Shown: positions 7,650 through 15,311 of the stretch, in pieces
Numbering within the stretch: the stretch's first letter is position 1
Layout: the number at the start of each line of letters is the position of its first letter
Assembly: GCA_964587105.1 (NCBI GenBank)
Contig: CAZPKG010000005.1
Location: 124,001 to 188,000 of the forward strand
Length of the DNA: 64,000 bases
From: JABWCQ01 sp964587105
GTDB lineage: Bacteria > Electryoneota > RPQS01
Direction: 5' to 3'
The notes under the pieces: model-generated
The model's input: the letters and a program-made list of their open reading frames with translations, nothing else
The model's database searches: none
Told to the model about the DNA's origin: nothing
Translations under genes and position numbers: made by a program

Positions 7650-8372
7650 CTACTTTGCTGAGGCGGCGGATTGGCCAAAGCCGAACAGATTGAAGCGAGT
7701 GTTGGTGTCGTAGATATCGACCTGCTCTGCCTTTTTCAAGTAGCCGACAACGGCATAGGTCACGGGAGTCAGGAGAATTTCGACGCCGCATTTGAAGACG
7801 TAGTTGAAGGCCAACATCATCCACAGTTCGTTCATCGGAATCACGCCGTAGAAGGCAATCATCACGAACAACAGTGTATCAACGGCTTCTCCGACAAGTG
7901 TCGAGCTGATGGTGCGTGCCCAGAGCTTCTTGCCTTTTGTGGCAACCTTGAGCTTGGCCAGAATGACCGAGTTGGTAAACTCGCCGAACAAGTAGGCAAC
8001 CAACGACGCCAGCACGATACGCGGGACGAATCCCAAGATGCTCGCGAAGGCTTCCTGATTGGGCCAAATGCTGGCCGGAGGAAGCGCGGTGACGACCGCA
8101 AAGGTCAGGGCCGCGAGCGCATTGGCCGCAAAGCCCAGCCAGATGACGCGGCGTGCCCGACCGAAGCCATAAACTTCGGTGAGAATGTCGCCGAAGATAT
8201 AGCTCAGCGGGAACAGGAACGTTCCGCCGTCAAAGGGGAAGCTGCCGAAGCCGACAAGCTTGGTGGCTGCGATGTTGGAGATGAGCAGGACGGCCACGAA
8301 CAGACCGCCGATCAGGTCGTAGTATCGCAGGCCGCGCGGCAGGTCTTTGGGGAGAACGATCCAGTTGGGCAT
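7650..8372 (-). CDS. yhhQ: queuosine precursor transporter (YhhQ/VUT family)
   Basis: A 240-residue integral membrane protein with about six transmembrane helices. Family hallmarks visible are LLISNIAATKLVGFG near residue 30, FPLSYIFGDILTEVYG near residue 55-70 and the LVAYLFGEFTNSVILAKLK segment. YhhQ (COG1738) imports queuosine precursors such as preQ0/preQ1. The gene is divergent from queG, the last step of queuosine synthesis, with a repeat A copy between them. This context supports the transporter assignment. Downstream lies another repeat A copy before tatC. Confidence 0.9.
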   Translation of the reverse strand: MPNWIVLPKDLPRGLRYYDLIGGLFVAVLLISNIAATKLVGFGSFPFDGGTFLFPLSYIFGDILTEVYGFGRARRVIWLGFAANALAALTFAVVTALPPASIWPNQEAFASILGFVPRIVLASLVAYLFGEFTNSVILAKLKVATKGKKLWARTISSTLVGEAVDTLLFVMIAFYGVIPMNELWMMLAFNYVFKCGVEILLTPVTYAVVGYLKKAEQVDIYDTNTRFNLFGFGQSAASAK

Positions 8373-8394
8373 AGAGGAAAATTACGGTTGTTAA

Positions 8395-8421
8395 GGGGCA
8401 CCCGCAGCGGGTGCCGCCGCG
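8395..8421 (+). repeat. REP-like palindromic repeat A, copy 2
   Basis: Identical over 27 bases to copy 1. It sits in the yhhQ-queG divergent intergenic region and is followed within 10 bases by a repeat D element. Confidence 0.8.
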
Positions 8422-8428
8422 AAAAAAG

Positions 8429-8465
8429 CAGATTCCGGCGGGGCGGGGACGCCACCGCTCGGCGG
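8429..8465 (+). repeat. repeat D, copy 1
   Basis: A G+C-rich element that begins CAGATTCCGGC and ends CTCGGCGGAA. The same two ends bracket a different palindromic interior at 9967-10010. The interior here is G+C-rich with a short GGCG/CGCC pairing. Confidence 0.45.
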
Positions 8466-8498
8466 AACGAGAAAGAATCTATTAACTCTTGGGCGAAA

Positions 8499-9575
8499 TT
8501 GCAAACTTCTGGGAATCTTAGTATTTCTGACCTGATTTCGGCGAAAGCGCGGGAATTGGGGTTTGATTTGTGCGGCTTTTCGCAGGCTGTGCCATCGCCC
8601 CGTGAAGCGAAAGTGCGCGAGTGGTTGGCGGACGGAATGGCTGGGAATATGACCTATCTCAATCGCTCGGTGGAGCGGCGGGTGAATCCTGAACTGGTCT
8701 TGCCGGGGGTAAAGAGCGTGATTTCGGTGGGGCAATCGTACTTTACAGGTTTTTTGCCGGACGAGATTCGGAAAGATCCGTCACGCGGGATTATTGCGAG
8801 CTATGCTTGGGGGCAGGACTATCATGACTTGATGGGACATGCACTGGATGAGCTTGCAGAGTTTGTGCAAGGGATTTCGAGTGATGTCAAGACGAAAGTG
8901 TATGTGGATACGGGGCCGGTGCTTGAACGGGAAGTTGCGGAACGCGCTGGGTTGGGGTTTGTGGGCAAGAACACGTTGTTGATTCATCCGAAGATGGGAT
9001 CGAATCTGTTCTTGGGTGAGATTTTGACGACGCTTGAGCTTGAACCTTCTCCTCTGCCGAAAAAAGTTTCGTGCGGGAGTTGTTCAAGGTGCTTGGATGT
9101 TTGTCCGACGCATGCTTTTCCGTCGGCTTATGTGTTGGATTCGAGGTTGTGTATTTCGTATTTGACGATTGAATTACGCGGCACAATTCCGATTGAATTG
9201 AGAGCAAAGATGGGGAATCACATTTTCGGATGCGATGATTGTCAAACATGCTGCCCGTGGGTGAATCGGTTTTCGACTTTGACACGACAGCAGGCTTTTG
9301 CGAATACGATTGAACGCAAAGCTCCACAACTTGACACGCTTGCGCGACTAAGCGAAACAGAATTTGCGGAGATGTTTAGGGGAAGCGCAGTGCTACGACC
9401 GAAGTATGAGGGGTTCATGCGGAACGTGGCTGTCGCAATTGGGAATTGGAAAGAGAGAAAAGCATTGGACGCGCTGGCTCCATTGCTCAATCATGCGAGT
9501 GAGTTAGTGCGGGAACATGCGGAGTGGGCAAAATTAGAAATTAGAAATAGGAAAGATACGGCGGAGGGGGTGTAA
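8499..9575 (+). CDS. queG: epoxyqueuosine reductase QueG
   Basis: A cobalamin- and [4Fe-4S]-dependent enzyme that reduces epoxyqueuosine to queuosine in the wobble position of tRNA. From a TTG start at 8499 the protein has 358 residues, a normal length for the family. It opens with the expected ELGFDLCGFSQA strand. The acidic VDTGPVLEREVA motif and GFVGKNT are present. Two ferredoxin-like clusters follow: CGSCSRCLDVCP (Cys 192, 195, 198, 202) and CDDCQTCCP (Cys 245, 248, 251, 252). The C-terminal part is helical and HEAT-like. The frame stays open far upstream, but that part crosses the repeats and yhhQ and is not coding. No ATG lies between the repeats and the first conserved strand, so TTG 8499 is the best start. 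Confidence 0.9.
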   Translation: MQTSGNLSISDLISAKARELGFDLCGFSQAVPSPREAKVREWLADGMAGNMTYLNRSVERRVNPELVLPGVKSVISVGQSYFTGFLPDEIRKDPSRGIIASYAWGQDYHDLMGHALDELAEFVQGISSDVKTKVYVDTGPVLEREVAERAGLGFVGKNTLLIHPKMGSNLFLGEILTTLELEPSPLPKKVSCGSCSRCLDVCPTHAFPSAYVLDSRLCISYLTIELRGTIPIELRAKMGNHIFGCDDCQTCCPWVNRFSTLTRQQAFANTIERKAPQLDTLARLSETEFAEMFRGSAVLRPKYEGFMRNVAVAIGNWKERKALDALAPLLNHASELVREHAEWAKLEIRNRKDTAEGV

Positions 9576-9819
9576 GGGGTTGTTTTTGTGTAAAACGCTA
9601 ACAATTGGCGGAACGGGAGTTTTGGATAAACAAGGGCTTGACTTTTGGGGGTGCACCATAATTCACAAAGTCTAACTCCTTGTTATTTTTTATATCCACA
9701 ATATGTGAAATTTTGAACGTTTGCGCAAGAGGTATTTTCTGAATATTGAACTTAGTAAGTTGTTGATGGGGTTGGGGTTGACTGAGAATTTTGTGCAATG
9801 GGGGCGTGCTCGCTCGGTC

Positions 9820-9846
9820 GGGGCACCCGCAGCGGGTGCCGCCGCG
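9820..9846 (+). repeat. REP-like palindromic repeat A, copy 3
   Basis: Identical over 27 bases to the copies at 7591 and 8395, in the same orientation. Confidence 0.8.
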
Positions 9847-9920
9847 TTGAAGTTGTTGGGGTGCTTGACGAGATGCTTCCAGCATGACAATGGGCTGAAA
9901 GTAGTGGTGCGGTTTGGCGC

Positions 9921-9940
9921 GGGCGGATTGCCATCCGCCC
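9921..9940 (+). repeat. palindromic repeat C
   Basis: GGGCGGAT and ATCCGCCC flank a TGCC loop, and CCTACAGG follows. It is the only copy in the window, but it sits among other repeat families. Confidence 0.5.
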
Positions 9941-9966
9941 CTACAGGATGCGAAACAAAGGTGCAC

Positions 9967-10010
9967 AGATTCCGGCCGGGTTGCGGCGGCCTTAACCCGG
10001 CTCGGCGGAA
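9967..10010 (+). repeat. repeat D, copy 2
   Basis: It shares the ends CAGATTCCGGC and CTCGGCGGAA with the element at 8429. Its interior is an 8-bp inverted repeat GCCGGGTT / AACCCGGC (9975-10001) with an 11-base loop. The two copies therefore share borders but not the interior. Confidence 0.5.
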
Positions 10011-10043
10011 ATGGGGGTGCTTGAGGGGTCGGTTTGTCAAATA

Positions 10044-10082
10044 TTTTACCCCCCTTTATCCCCCCGGAGGACTGGGGGGAAA
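10044..10082 (+). repeat. C-run/G-run palindromic repeat B, copy B1
   Basis: TTTTACCCCCCTTTAT precedes a hairpin made of a C-run, the tip GGAGGACT and a G-run. It matches the copies at 15673 and 15817 except at the hairpin tip. It lies directly before a terminator hairpin and is not next to a DUF559 gene. Confidence 0.65.
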
Positions 10083-10087
10083 TATGA

Positions 10088-10115
10088 AAGAAGGCAGCCT
10101 TACGGCTGCCTTCTT
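10088..10115 (-). terminator. terminator of the sigma-54 activator gene
   Basis: A 12-bp perfect stem AAGAAGGCAGCC / GGCTGCCTTCTT with a TTAC loop, five bases past the stop codon at 10120. On the minus strand it is followed by a T-rich stretch, and on the plus strand by TTGTTTTT, so it could work in both directions. Confidence 0.75.
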
Positions 10116-10119
10116 GTTT

Positions 10120-11682
10120 TTACATTTCGTCTTGAGGATGCAGGTCTATGCCCAGCTCTTTGGCTTTTTTCCAGAGAGTTGTGCGGTCGATCTGTAACAT
10201 GCGCGAGGCCTTGATAACGTGACCGTTGGCGGCGAGCATGGCATTCTCGATAAACTGCTTTTCAAAATTACGGACGGCGGTTTTTAGCGGGCCGAGAGCC
10301 ATAAGATTCTCGGGAGCTGACGTCGTTACCGTGTTCGTGTTAGTGGTGTTGCCTGCCGGAGTGTTGACCGGATAGTTCACCGACACCGGATTAAAGCTGT
10401 TGTTCTCGGTGGTGATGAACGGCTGCTTCAAGAACTGCAACGTGGCGGCGGTGATGGTGGTGCCGGTAGATGCCAGGAGCGCGCGCTCGATGACATTTTC
10501 CAATTCACGCACGTTGCCGGGCCACGGGTGAGTCAACAACAGAGCCATCGCGTCGTCGGTGAAGGTGAAGTTACCTTTTTGCAGACGGCCGCCGATTTTA
10601 TCCAAGAAATGCGCACAGAGCATGGGAATATCTTCCTTGCGCTCACGCAGCGGCGGGATGGTAATCGGGACGACGTTCAGACGATAGTAGAGATCCATGC
10701 GGAAGCGGCCTTCCTGAATCATCCGCTCCAAGTCGCGGTTGGTAGCCGTGACGACACGGATATTGACGGGAATCTTGCGATTGCCGCCGAGCCGCTCAAT
10801 TTCGCGATCCTGAAGGACATTCAGGAGCTTGACCTGAGTGGAAAGCGACAATTCGCCGATTTCGTCCAAGAAGATCGTTCCGCCGTTGGCCGCTTCAAAC
10901 TTACCGATGCGAGTTTGCTTGGCATCGGTGAAGGCGCCCTTCTCGTGTCCGAAGAGTTCGGATTCGAGCAAGGTTTCCGGCAGTGCGGCGCAGTTTACCT
11001 TGATAAACGGCTTGTCACTGCGCGGGCCTTCAAAGTGCAGAGCGCGGGCCACGAGTTCCTTACCGGCGCCGGTTTCGGCCCGGATGAGAACGGTGGTATC
11101 GACTGCTGCCACTTCACGGATAGCATCAAAGACCTTGTGCATAGCGGCCGAGCGTCCCACCAAGCCGCCAAGCTTGTGATCCCCGCCGAGCCGACGCTTC
11201 AATTTTTCAACTTCGCCAACGAGACGAAGATTTGAGAGCGCGGCATCGACTGTGCGCGCGAGGAGCCGTGGCTCCATCGGCGAACTTACATAGTTAGTCG
11301 CGCCATTTTCCATAGCCTCGACGATCTTCTCGGAATTATCGGTATCCGAGTAGATCACCACAGGCAGGCGCAAGTGACGCGCACGGATATCGCCGATCAG
11401 CGAGATTCCGGACGTCCCTTTCAGGTCCACGTCACAGAGGACCACATCTACTGATTCGGTTTCGAGCCGATTCAGCACATTACTGGGATTCATTTCGTGA
11501 ATAACACGATATCCCCCCTCGCCTCGCAAGGAACGCGTGAAGCGTTCGATGGCTGAGGACTCTTCGTCAACAATCAAAAGCGTTGGTTCCGGCATCTTCC
11601 GGGTCTCCCGTTTCCATAATCCATTCGTTAGCACCCACAGAACATCCATTCCCTCGGCAAAAGACGGGCCGAGCTGATACAT
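10120..11682 (-). CDS. NtrC-family sigma-54-dependent response regulator
   Basis: A 520-residue protein with an N-terminal receiver (about residues 33-150), a sigma-54 AAA+ domain (about 170-410) and a C-terminal Fis-type HTH (GHVIKASRMLQIDRTTLWKKAKELG). The AAA+ part has ESELFGHEKGAFTDA, GGTIFLDEIGEL, ATNRDLE and HPWPGNVRELENV. Three positions depart from the norm. The GAFTGA loop reads GAFTDA. The Walker A reads AETGAGKE, not GETGTGKE. The receiver lacks the conserved Lys (YVSSPM where a KP is usual), while the phosphoacceptor in LCDVD remains. The start at 11682 follows AAGGAGG by 5 bases. An ATG at 11595, right before the receiver, is an alternative. A Thr/Asn-rich linker precedes the HTH. 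Target genes are not evident. Confidence 0.9.
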   Translation of the reverse strand: MYQLGPSFAEGMDVLWVLTNGLWKRETRKMPEPTLLIVDEESSAIERFTRSLRGEGGYRVIHEMNPSNVLNRLETESVDVVLCDVDLKGTSGISLIGDIRARHLRLPVVIYSDTDNSEKIVEAMENGATNYVSSPMEPRLLARTVDAALSNLRLVGEVEKLKRRLGGDHKLGGLVGRSAAMHKVFDAIREVAAVDTTVLIRAETGAGKELVARALHFEGPRSDKPFIKVNCAALPETLLESELFGHEKGAFTDAKQTRIGKFEAANGGTIFLDEIGELSLSTQVKLLNVLQDREIERLGGNRKIPVNIRVVTATNRDLERMIQEGRFRMDLYYRLNVVPITIPPLRERKEDIPMLCAHFLDKIGGRLQKGNFTFTDDAMALLLTHPWPGNVRELENVIERALLASTGTTITAATLQFLKQPFITTENNSFNPVSVNYPVNTPAGNTTNTNTVTTSAPENLMALGPLKTAVRNFEKQFIENAMLAANGHVIKASRMLQIDRTTLWKKAKELGIDLHPQDEM

Positions 11683-11788
11683 CGCAACCTCCTTGTTCAT
11701 CCATTACAACATCGGGAAACGCCCGAGAACTATATCGACTATCCTCCAAAAAATACTGGGGTAGGGTTCACTTATTAACATAACAGTT

Positions 11789-11805
11789 TGCAGAGCATAG
11801 GCCAA
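11789..11805 (-). promoter_or_regulatory. possible sigma-54 promoter upstream of the sigma-54 activator gene
   Basis: On the minus strand TTGGC and CTGCA are spaced so that GG and GC are 10 bases apart, the -24/-12 geometry of sigma-54 promoters. It lies about 107 bases upstream of the start at 11682. The conserved CA of the -24 element and one T of the -12 element are not kept, so this is a weak to moderate match. Confidence 0.3.
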
Positions 11806-11868
11806 AGAGTCAAGAGTTCTGACCCATTTTTGTAGAAAAGTCACGACAGCGGAAATGGAACTCCAAAT

Positions 11869-11897
11869 TTGACAATCCAGCGACTCTACGGTATATT
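11869..11897 (+). promoter_or_regulatory. sigma-70-type promoter of dapA-dapB
   Basis: A perfect TTGACA -35 box (11869-11874), a spacer of exactly 17 bases and a TATATT -10 box (11892-11897). The dapA start codon is 70 bases downstream. Confidence 0.75.
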
Positions 11898-11967
11898 CTA
11901 ATTCGGGAATAATAGACATGTTGCGAAGTCGCGACGTGAAGATTCGGAACACAAACCCTATAACAAT

Positions 11968-12855
11968 ATGAACTTCTACACAGGATTATGGATTGCCGTG
12001 GTCACACCGTTCAAAAACGGGCAAATTGACGAGGCTGCCCTGCAAAATTTGGTCAGTGACCTTGCGAATCGCGGCGCGGATGGATTTGTCCCTTTAGGCA
12101 CCACAGGAGAGGCTTCATGCCTCTCACGGGACGAAAGACGGCGTGTGATCCAGCTTGTTTTGGAGGCGGCCAAGGACCTGCCTGTCTCGCCAGGCTGCGG
12201 GACGAACGCGACGGAGCAGACGATTGAGTTTGTTCGAGAAGCTAAGCAATTGGGCGCGCAGGGGGCGATGGTGATCACGCCATATTACAACAAGCCGACG
12301 CAGGAAGGGCTGTTCCAGCACTATTCGGCTGTGCATGATGCGACCGAGTTGCCGCTGCTCATGTACAATGTTCCGGGTCGGACGAGCGTGAACATGCTAC
12401 CGGAGACTGTCGAGCGGCTGGCCGACTTGCCTCGAATTGCTTCGATTAAGGAAGCGAGTGGAAATTTGGAGCAAATCAGTGAAGTTGCGGCTCGAATTGA
12501 AGGCCGAATGACGGTTTTGTCAGGTGATGATGGGTTAACTTTGCCGATCATGTCCGTCGGCGGAGTGGGAGTGGTGTCGGTGGTGGGGAATGTCGCGCCG
12601 GACTTGCTCAAGGGGATTATCAAGGCCTTTGACCGCCGCGACACGCACTCTGCATTGCTGGCGCATCAGACTCTGGCGCCGATCGCTAAGGCGATGTTCC
12701 TTGAAACGAATCCGTCACCCGTGAAGTATGCGCTGCACACAATGGGCAAGATTGCCAACGAGTTCAGATTGCCGATGGTGCCGGTGAAGAAGGAAACGGA
12801 AGGCAAAATCCGCGCGGCAATTGCGGCGTATTTGGAGAATCCGAATGTCGCGTGA
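11968..12855 (+). CDS. dapA: 4-hydroxy-tetrahydrodipicolinate synthase
   Basis: A 295-residue TIM-barrel lyase that condenses pyruvate with aspartate semialdehyde, the first step of the diaminopimelate/lysine branch. The Schiff-base lysine is K161 (SIKEASGN), Y133 and R138 sit in YNVPGR, GTTGE is at 44-48 and YYNKP at 106-110. These positions align almost exactly with the Escherichia coli enzyme. No Shine-Dalgarno is evident before the ATG at 11968. The gene overlaps dapB by 11 bases and is driven by the promoter at 11869. Confidence 0.97.
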   Translation: MNFYTGLWIAVVTPFKNGQIDEAALQNLVSDLANRGADGFVPLGTTGEASCLSRDERRRVIQLVLEAAKDLPVSPGCGTNATEQTIEFVREAKQLGAQGAMVITPYYNKPTQEGLFQHYSAVHDATELPLLMYNVPGRTSVNMLPETVERLADLPRIASIKEASGNLEQISEVAARIEGRMTVLSGDDGLTLPIMSVGGVGVVSVVGNVAPDLLKGIIKAFDRRDTHSALLAHQTLAPIAKAMFLETNPSPVKYALHTMGKIANEFRLPMVPVKKETEGKIRAAIAAYLENPNVA

Positions 12856-13561
12856 GCCGATTCAAATCGCCTTGTTCGGCGCGGCGGGACGGATGGGTAA
12901 GGTGCTGCTGCATGAGGCGCGGGCATTCCCGAGCTTGAAGATTACTCATGCTTTCGATCCGGCGGGCGCGGGGCAATATTTTGATGATTTGATGATAGAA
13001 CCGAAGTGCTACGGCGTGCATAATCATGTGAAGGTCGCGGTGGACTTTTCGACGGCCAATTCGGTCATTGAAAATGTGCAGTGCTGTCGGCAGAGCAAAG
13101 TGAATTATGTCTGCGGCGTAACGGGTGTGCCGGAAAATGTGAAGAAGGAATTGCGCGAAGCAGCGAAGGATATTGCTGTCTTGCACGCGCCGAATATGTC
13201 GCCGGGGATGAACGTGCTGTTTGCTCTCGTGGCGGAAGCGGCGGCGGCGTTGCCTGGGTATGAGGTGTATTTGTCGGAAGCGCATCACACGAAGAAGGTG
13301 GATGCTCCGTCGGGAACGGCGATTCGGATTGCCGAGATAATCGAAGACACGATTGGGAAGAAGCCGGAGGTGTTTTCGCTCCGAGTCGGGGATGTTGTTG
13401 GTGAACACACGCTCGTGCTGGGTGGACATGGAGAGAGATTGGAGATTACACATCGTGCCGATTCACGCGCGGTGTTTGCGCATGGAGCCTTGCGAGCGGC
13501 GGAATGGCTGGCGGATCAGCCTGCGGGTTTTTATGGGATGGGGGATGTGTTGGGATTATAA
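12845..13561 (+). CDS. dapB: 4-hydroxy-tetrahydrodipicolinate reductase
   Basis: A 238-residue NAD(P)H-dependent reductase acting directly after DapA. The N-terminal Rossmann motif is GAAGRMG and the catalytic and substrate-binding region is EAHHTKKVDAPSGTA. The start ATG at 12845 lies inside the end of dapA (11-base overlap) with GGAG seven bases upstream, giving MSREPIQIALFG; an earlier in-frame ATG at 12821 lies deeper in dapA and lacks a site. The sequence HAFDPAGAGQYF replaces the more usual ID/D-rich linker after the first strand. The dapA-dapB operon supplies diaminopimelate for peptidoglycan and lysine. Confidence 0.95.
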   Translation: MSREPIQIALFGAAGRMGKVLLHEARAFPSLKITHAFDPAGAGQYFDDLMIEPKCYGVHNHVKVAVDFSTANSVIENVQCCRQSKVNYVCGVTGVPENVKKELREAAKDIAVLHAPNMSPGMNVLFALVAEAAAALPGYEVYLSEAHHTKKVDAPSGTAIRIAEIIEDTIGKKPEVFSLRVGDVVGEHTLVLGGHGERLEITHRADSRAVFAHGALRAAEWLADQPAGFYGMGDVLGL

Positions 13562-13600
13562 GGCCGGAACAATGCTGGATCAACTTGAAAGGAGTTGGCC

Positions 13601-15262
13601 ATGTTGCTCGGAATATTATTGCTTTGTATTGGATCGATCTCATTCGGTCAACCGATGATTGTCGAGTGGGAGACGGATATTCTTCATGATGAACCGAATC
13701 GCTTTGTAGGGATTAACGACGTTTGCGCCGCAGAAGACGGCGAATTTTATTGGGCAGTTGGGGCCTGGGGAAACGCGATAGGGAGTTGGGAAGATTCGTC
13801 TGAGGCCTGGGTTGTCCGATTAGGGCTGGACGGACATGTAATCTCTTCGTCGAATCACCGCGACCCAGTGTCCGACGAGTTCTTTTGTGTTACACCGTAC
13901 AGTGGTAGTCGGGCTCTTGCCGGAGCTAAGGGCAATATCTTGTACCAATTGAGCGAAATCGGTGGGATTGCCGGTGCACAGACAATTTGCGACTCCACGT
14001 GGGGGCCGGACTTGAATGATATCGTTGTCGTTTCGGATGACTTGATCATTGCGGGCGGAAGGTGCAGTCGCATAGTTGACGATTATTGGTTCGAAAATGG
14101 GGTTGTTAGTGCGATAGCTGCAGATGGGAGTGTTGCTTGGGAAGTTGCATTTGATACAAGTCGCCATGCGACAATTGTTGACTTACACTTTACAATTGCC
14201 AACGAAATCGTCGCGTTAGTTGATTACTATAGCTCCGACAATTCTCCCGCGATTGCGAGAATCAGTCTGACCGGGGAGCTTCTCAGCTATTCGCCGTTGT
14301 CAAACAATAATTCATCCAGTAGCGTCCTGATAAACGATGACGGATCGTATTCGTATTGCGTGTTCAATTTAACAGATCATATGTGGCACTTGATCAAGAA
14401 GGATGCAACTGACGAGGTCGTGTCTGACGTCACAGTGTCCTTGGGGAGCCATTTCCACGGAACATTTGTCAAGTTGGATGACGGCCACTTACTTGCACAA
14501 GTTGATTCAGGTTTTGTTTGTTTGAGCAATTCTGGTGACAGTCTGTGGGAGCAGCCTGTAACGGGATGGCCGAAAGCTTATCCGACTCCTGATGGTGGAC
14601 TTCTGACAACAACCGAGTATCGCGCAGGAAATTTCTTTGGGATACACTTCAAAAAGTTTTCGAGCGCACAACCACGAATTGCAACGCATGTTGATTCATT
14701 GGAATTCGAGACAACGTTGGTTGGAAGCGAAAGCGGTTCACTTTTGCCGATTTTCAACAGTGGGATTGACAGTTTTCAGATAAGTGCAGATGTACCGGAA
14801 GGTTTTCGCTTGTTTTTGCTTGACGATCTTTGGATCCATCAAGGCGACACCACAACGGTTCCGGTAGTTTTCGCTCCAACAGAAGCACGTCACTATGAAG
14901 GGACGTTAACATTGCGCGCAATCCCCGGCGCCGGTGTGGTAACTGTTCATTTAGTTGCTGATGCGCAGGCGCTGAACGCACCTATTGAACAAGTTCCGCA
15001 TTCCTTCGCCCTTCTTCCTCCCTATCCGAATCCGTTTAACGCAACGACTACGATTGAGTTTGAGTTGCCGCGCAGCGCTGACGTTTCTTTGAAAGTGTAT
15101 GACATGCAGGGACGGTTGGTGACTACGCTGGTGGATGAAGTTGCAGCGGCGGGGGTACATTCGGTGAGTTGGAGTTGTGTGGAATGTGCTTCGGGATTGT
15201 ATTTTGTGCGGATGAATGCTGGGGGATTTGTGGCAACGCAGAAACTTATGTTGGTGAAGTAG
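13601..15262 (+). CDS. T9SS-secreted protein of unknown function (tandem paralogue 1)
   Basis: A 553-residue protein from the ATG at 13601, which has AGGAG seven bases upstream; a TTG six bases earlier is less likely. Residues 1-17 are a signal peptide (MLLGILLLCIGSISFGQ). The body (about 20-360) shows propeller-like repeats with YSLTG/DGS strands. A HYDIN-like Ig region follows (LEFETTLVGSESG ... VPVVFAPTEARHYEGTL). The tail is a T9SS sorting domain: PPYPNPFNATTTIEFELP, VYDMQGRLV, ASGLYFVRM and the terminal LMLVK. Family B repeat B2 begins within ten bases of the stop codon. Domain order is shared with the genes at 15777 and 17560, so these are likely tandem paralogues. Confidence 0.85.
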   Translation: MLLGILLLCIGSISFGQPMIVEWETDILHDEPNRFVGINDVCAAEDGEFYWAVGAWGNAIGSWEDSSEAWVVRLGLDGHVISSSNHRDPVSDEFFCVTPYSGSRALAGAKGNILYQLSEIGGIAGAQTICDSTWGPDLNDIVVVSDDLIIAGGRCSRIVDDYWFENGVVSAIAADGSVAWEVAFDTSRHATIVDLHFTIANEIVALVDYYSSDNSPAIARISLTGELLSYSPLSNNNSSSSVLINDDGSYSYCVFNLTDHMWHLIKKDATDEVVSDVTVSLGSHFHGTFVKLDDGHLLAQVDSGFVCLSNSGDSLWEQPVTGWPKAYPTPDGGLLTTTEYRAGNFFGIHFKKFSSAQPRIATHVDSLEFETTLVGSESGSLLPIFNSGIDSFQISADVPEGFRLFLLDDLWIHQGDTTTVPVVFAPTEARHYEGTLTLRAIPGAGVVTVHLVADAQALNAPIEQVPHSFALLPPYPNPFNATTTIEFELPRSADVSLKVYDMQGRLVTTLVDEVAAAGVHSVSWSCVECASGLYFVRMNAGGFVATQKLMLVK

Positions 15263-15268
15263 GACTCT

Positions 15269-15309
15269 GATTTCCCACCAGTCCTCTGGGCGGAAAAAAG
15301 GGGGGTAAA
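15269..15309 (-). repeat. repeat B, copy B2 (inverted)
   Basis: Read on the minus strand it is GTTTACCCCCC, a T-run, then CCGCCCAGAGGACTGGTGGG and AAATC, matching B3 and B4. It is the most diverged copy (several changes in the hairpin arms). On the plus strand its G-run (15300-15305) lies 6 bases before the GTG start of the DUF559 gene and can serve as a Shine-Dalgarno. Confidence 0.7.
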
Positions 15310-15311
15310 CA

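Larger units (their letters stand above)
9576..10119. other. repeat-rich intergenic region
   Basis: A 544-base non-coding stretch between queG and the sigma-54 activator gene. It holds one copy each of repeats A (9820), C (9921), D (9967) and B (10044), followed by a terminator (10088-10115). The part from 9576 to 9800 is A+T-rich and shows no repeat. The open frame that crosses all these repeats translates mainly palindromic DNA and is not a gene. Confidence 0.75.

Noticed and set aside
7671..8498. The 5' extension of the queG reading frame
   Set aside because: The frame is open across repeat A, repeat D and yhhQ, but this part is antisense to yhhQ and shows no protein pattern. QueG homology begins after 8499.
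9721..10197. A 158-residue plus-strand open frame between queG and the sigma-54 activator
   Set aside because: Most of its codons are repeats A, C, D and B. The translated parts (GAPAAGAA, PLYPPGGLGG) are the palindromes. No Shine-Dalgarno or family match.
13081..13561. Alternative frames inside dapB, such as the one starting at 13353
   Set aside because: They are out-of-frame shadows of a gene whose catalytic motifs are clear.
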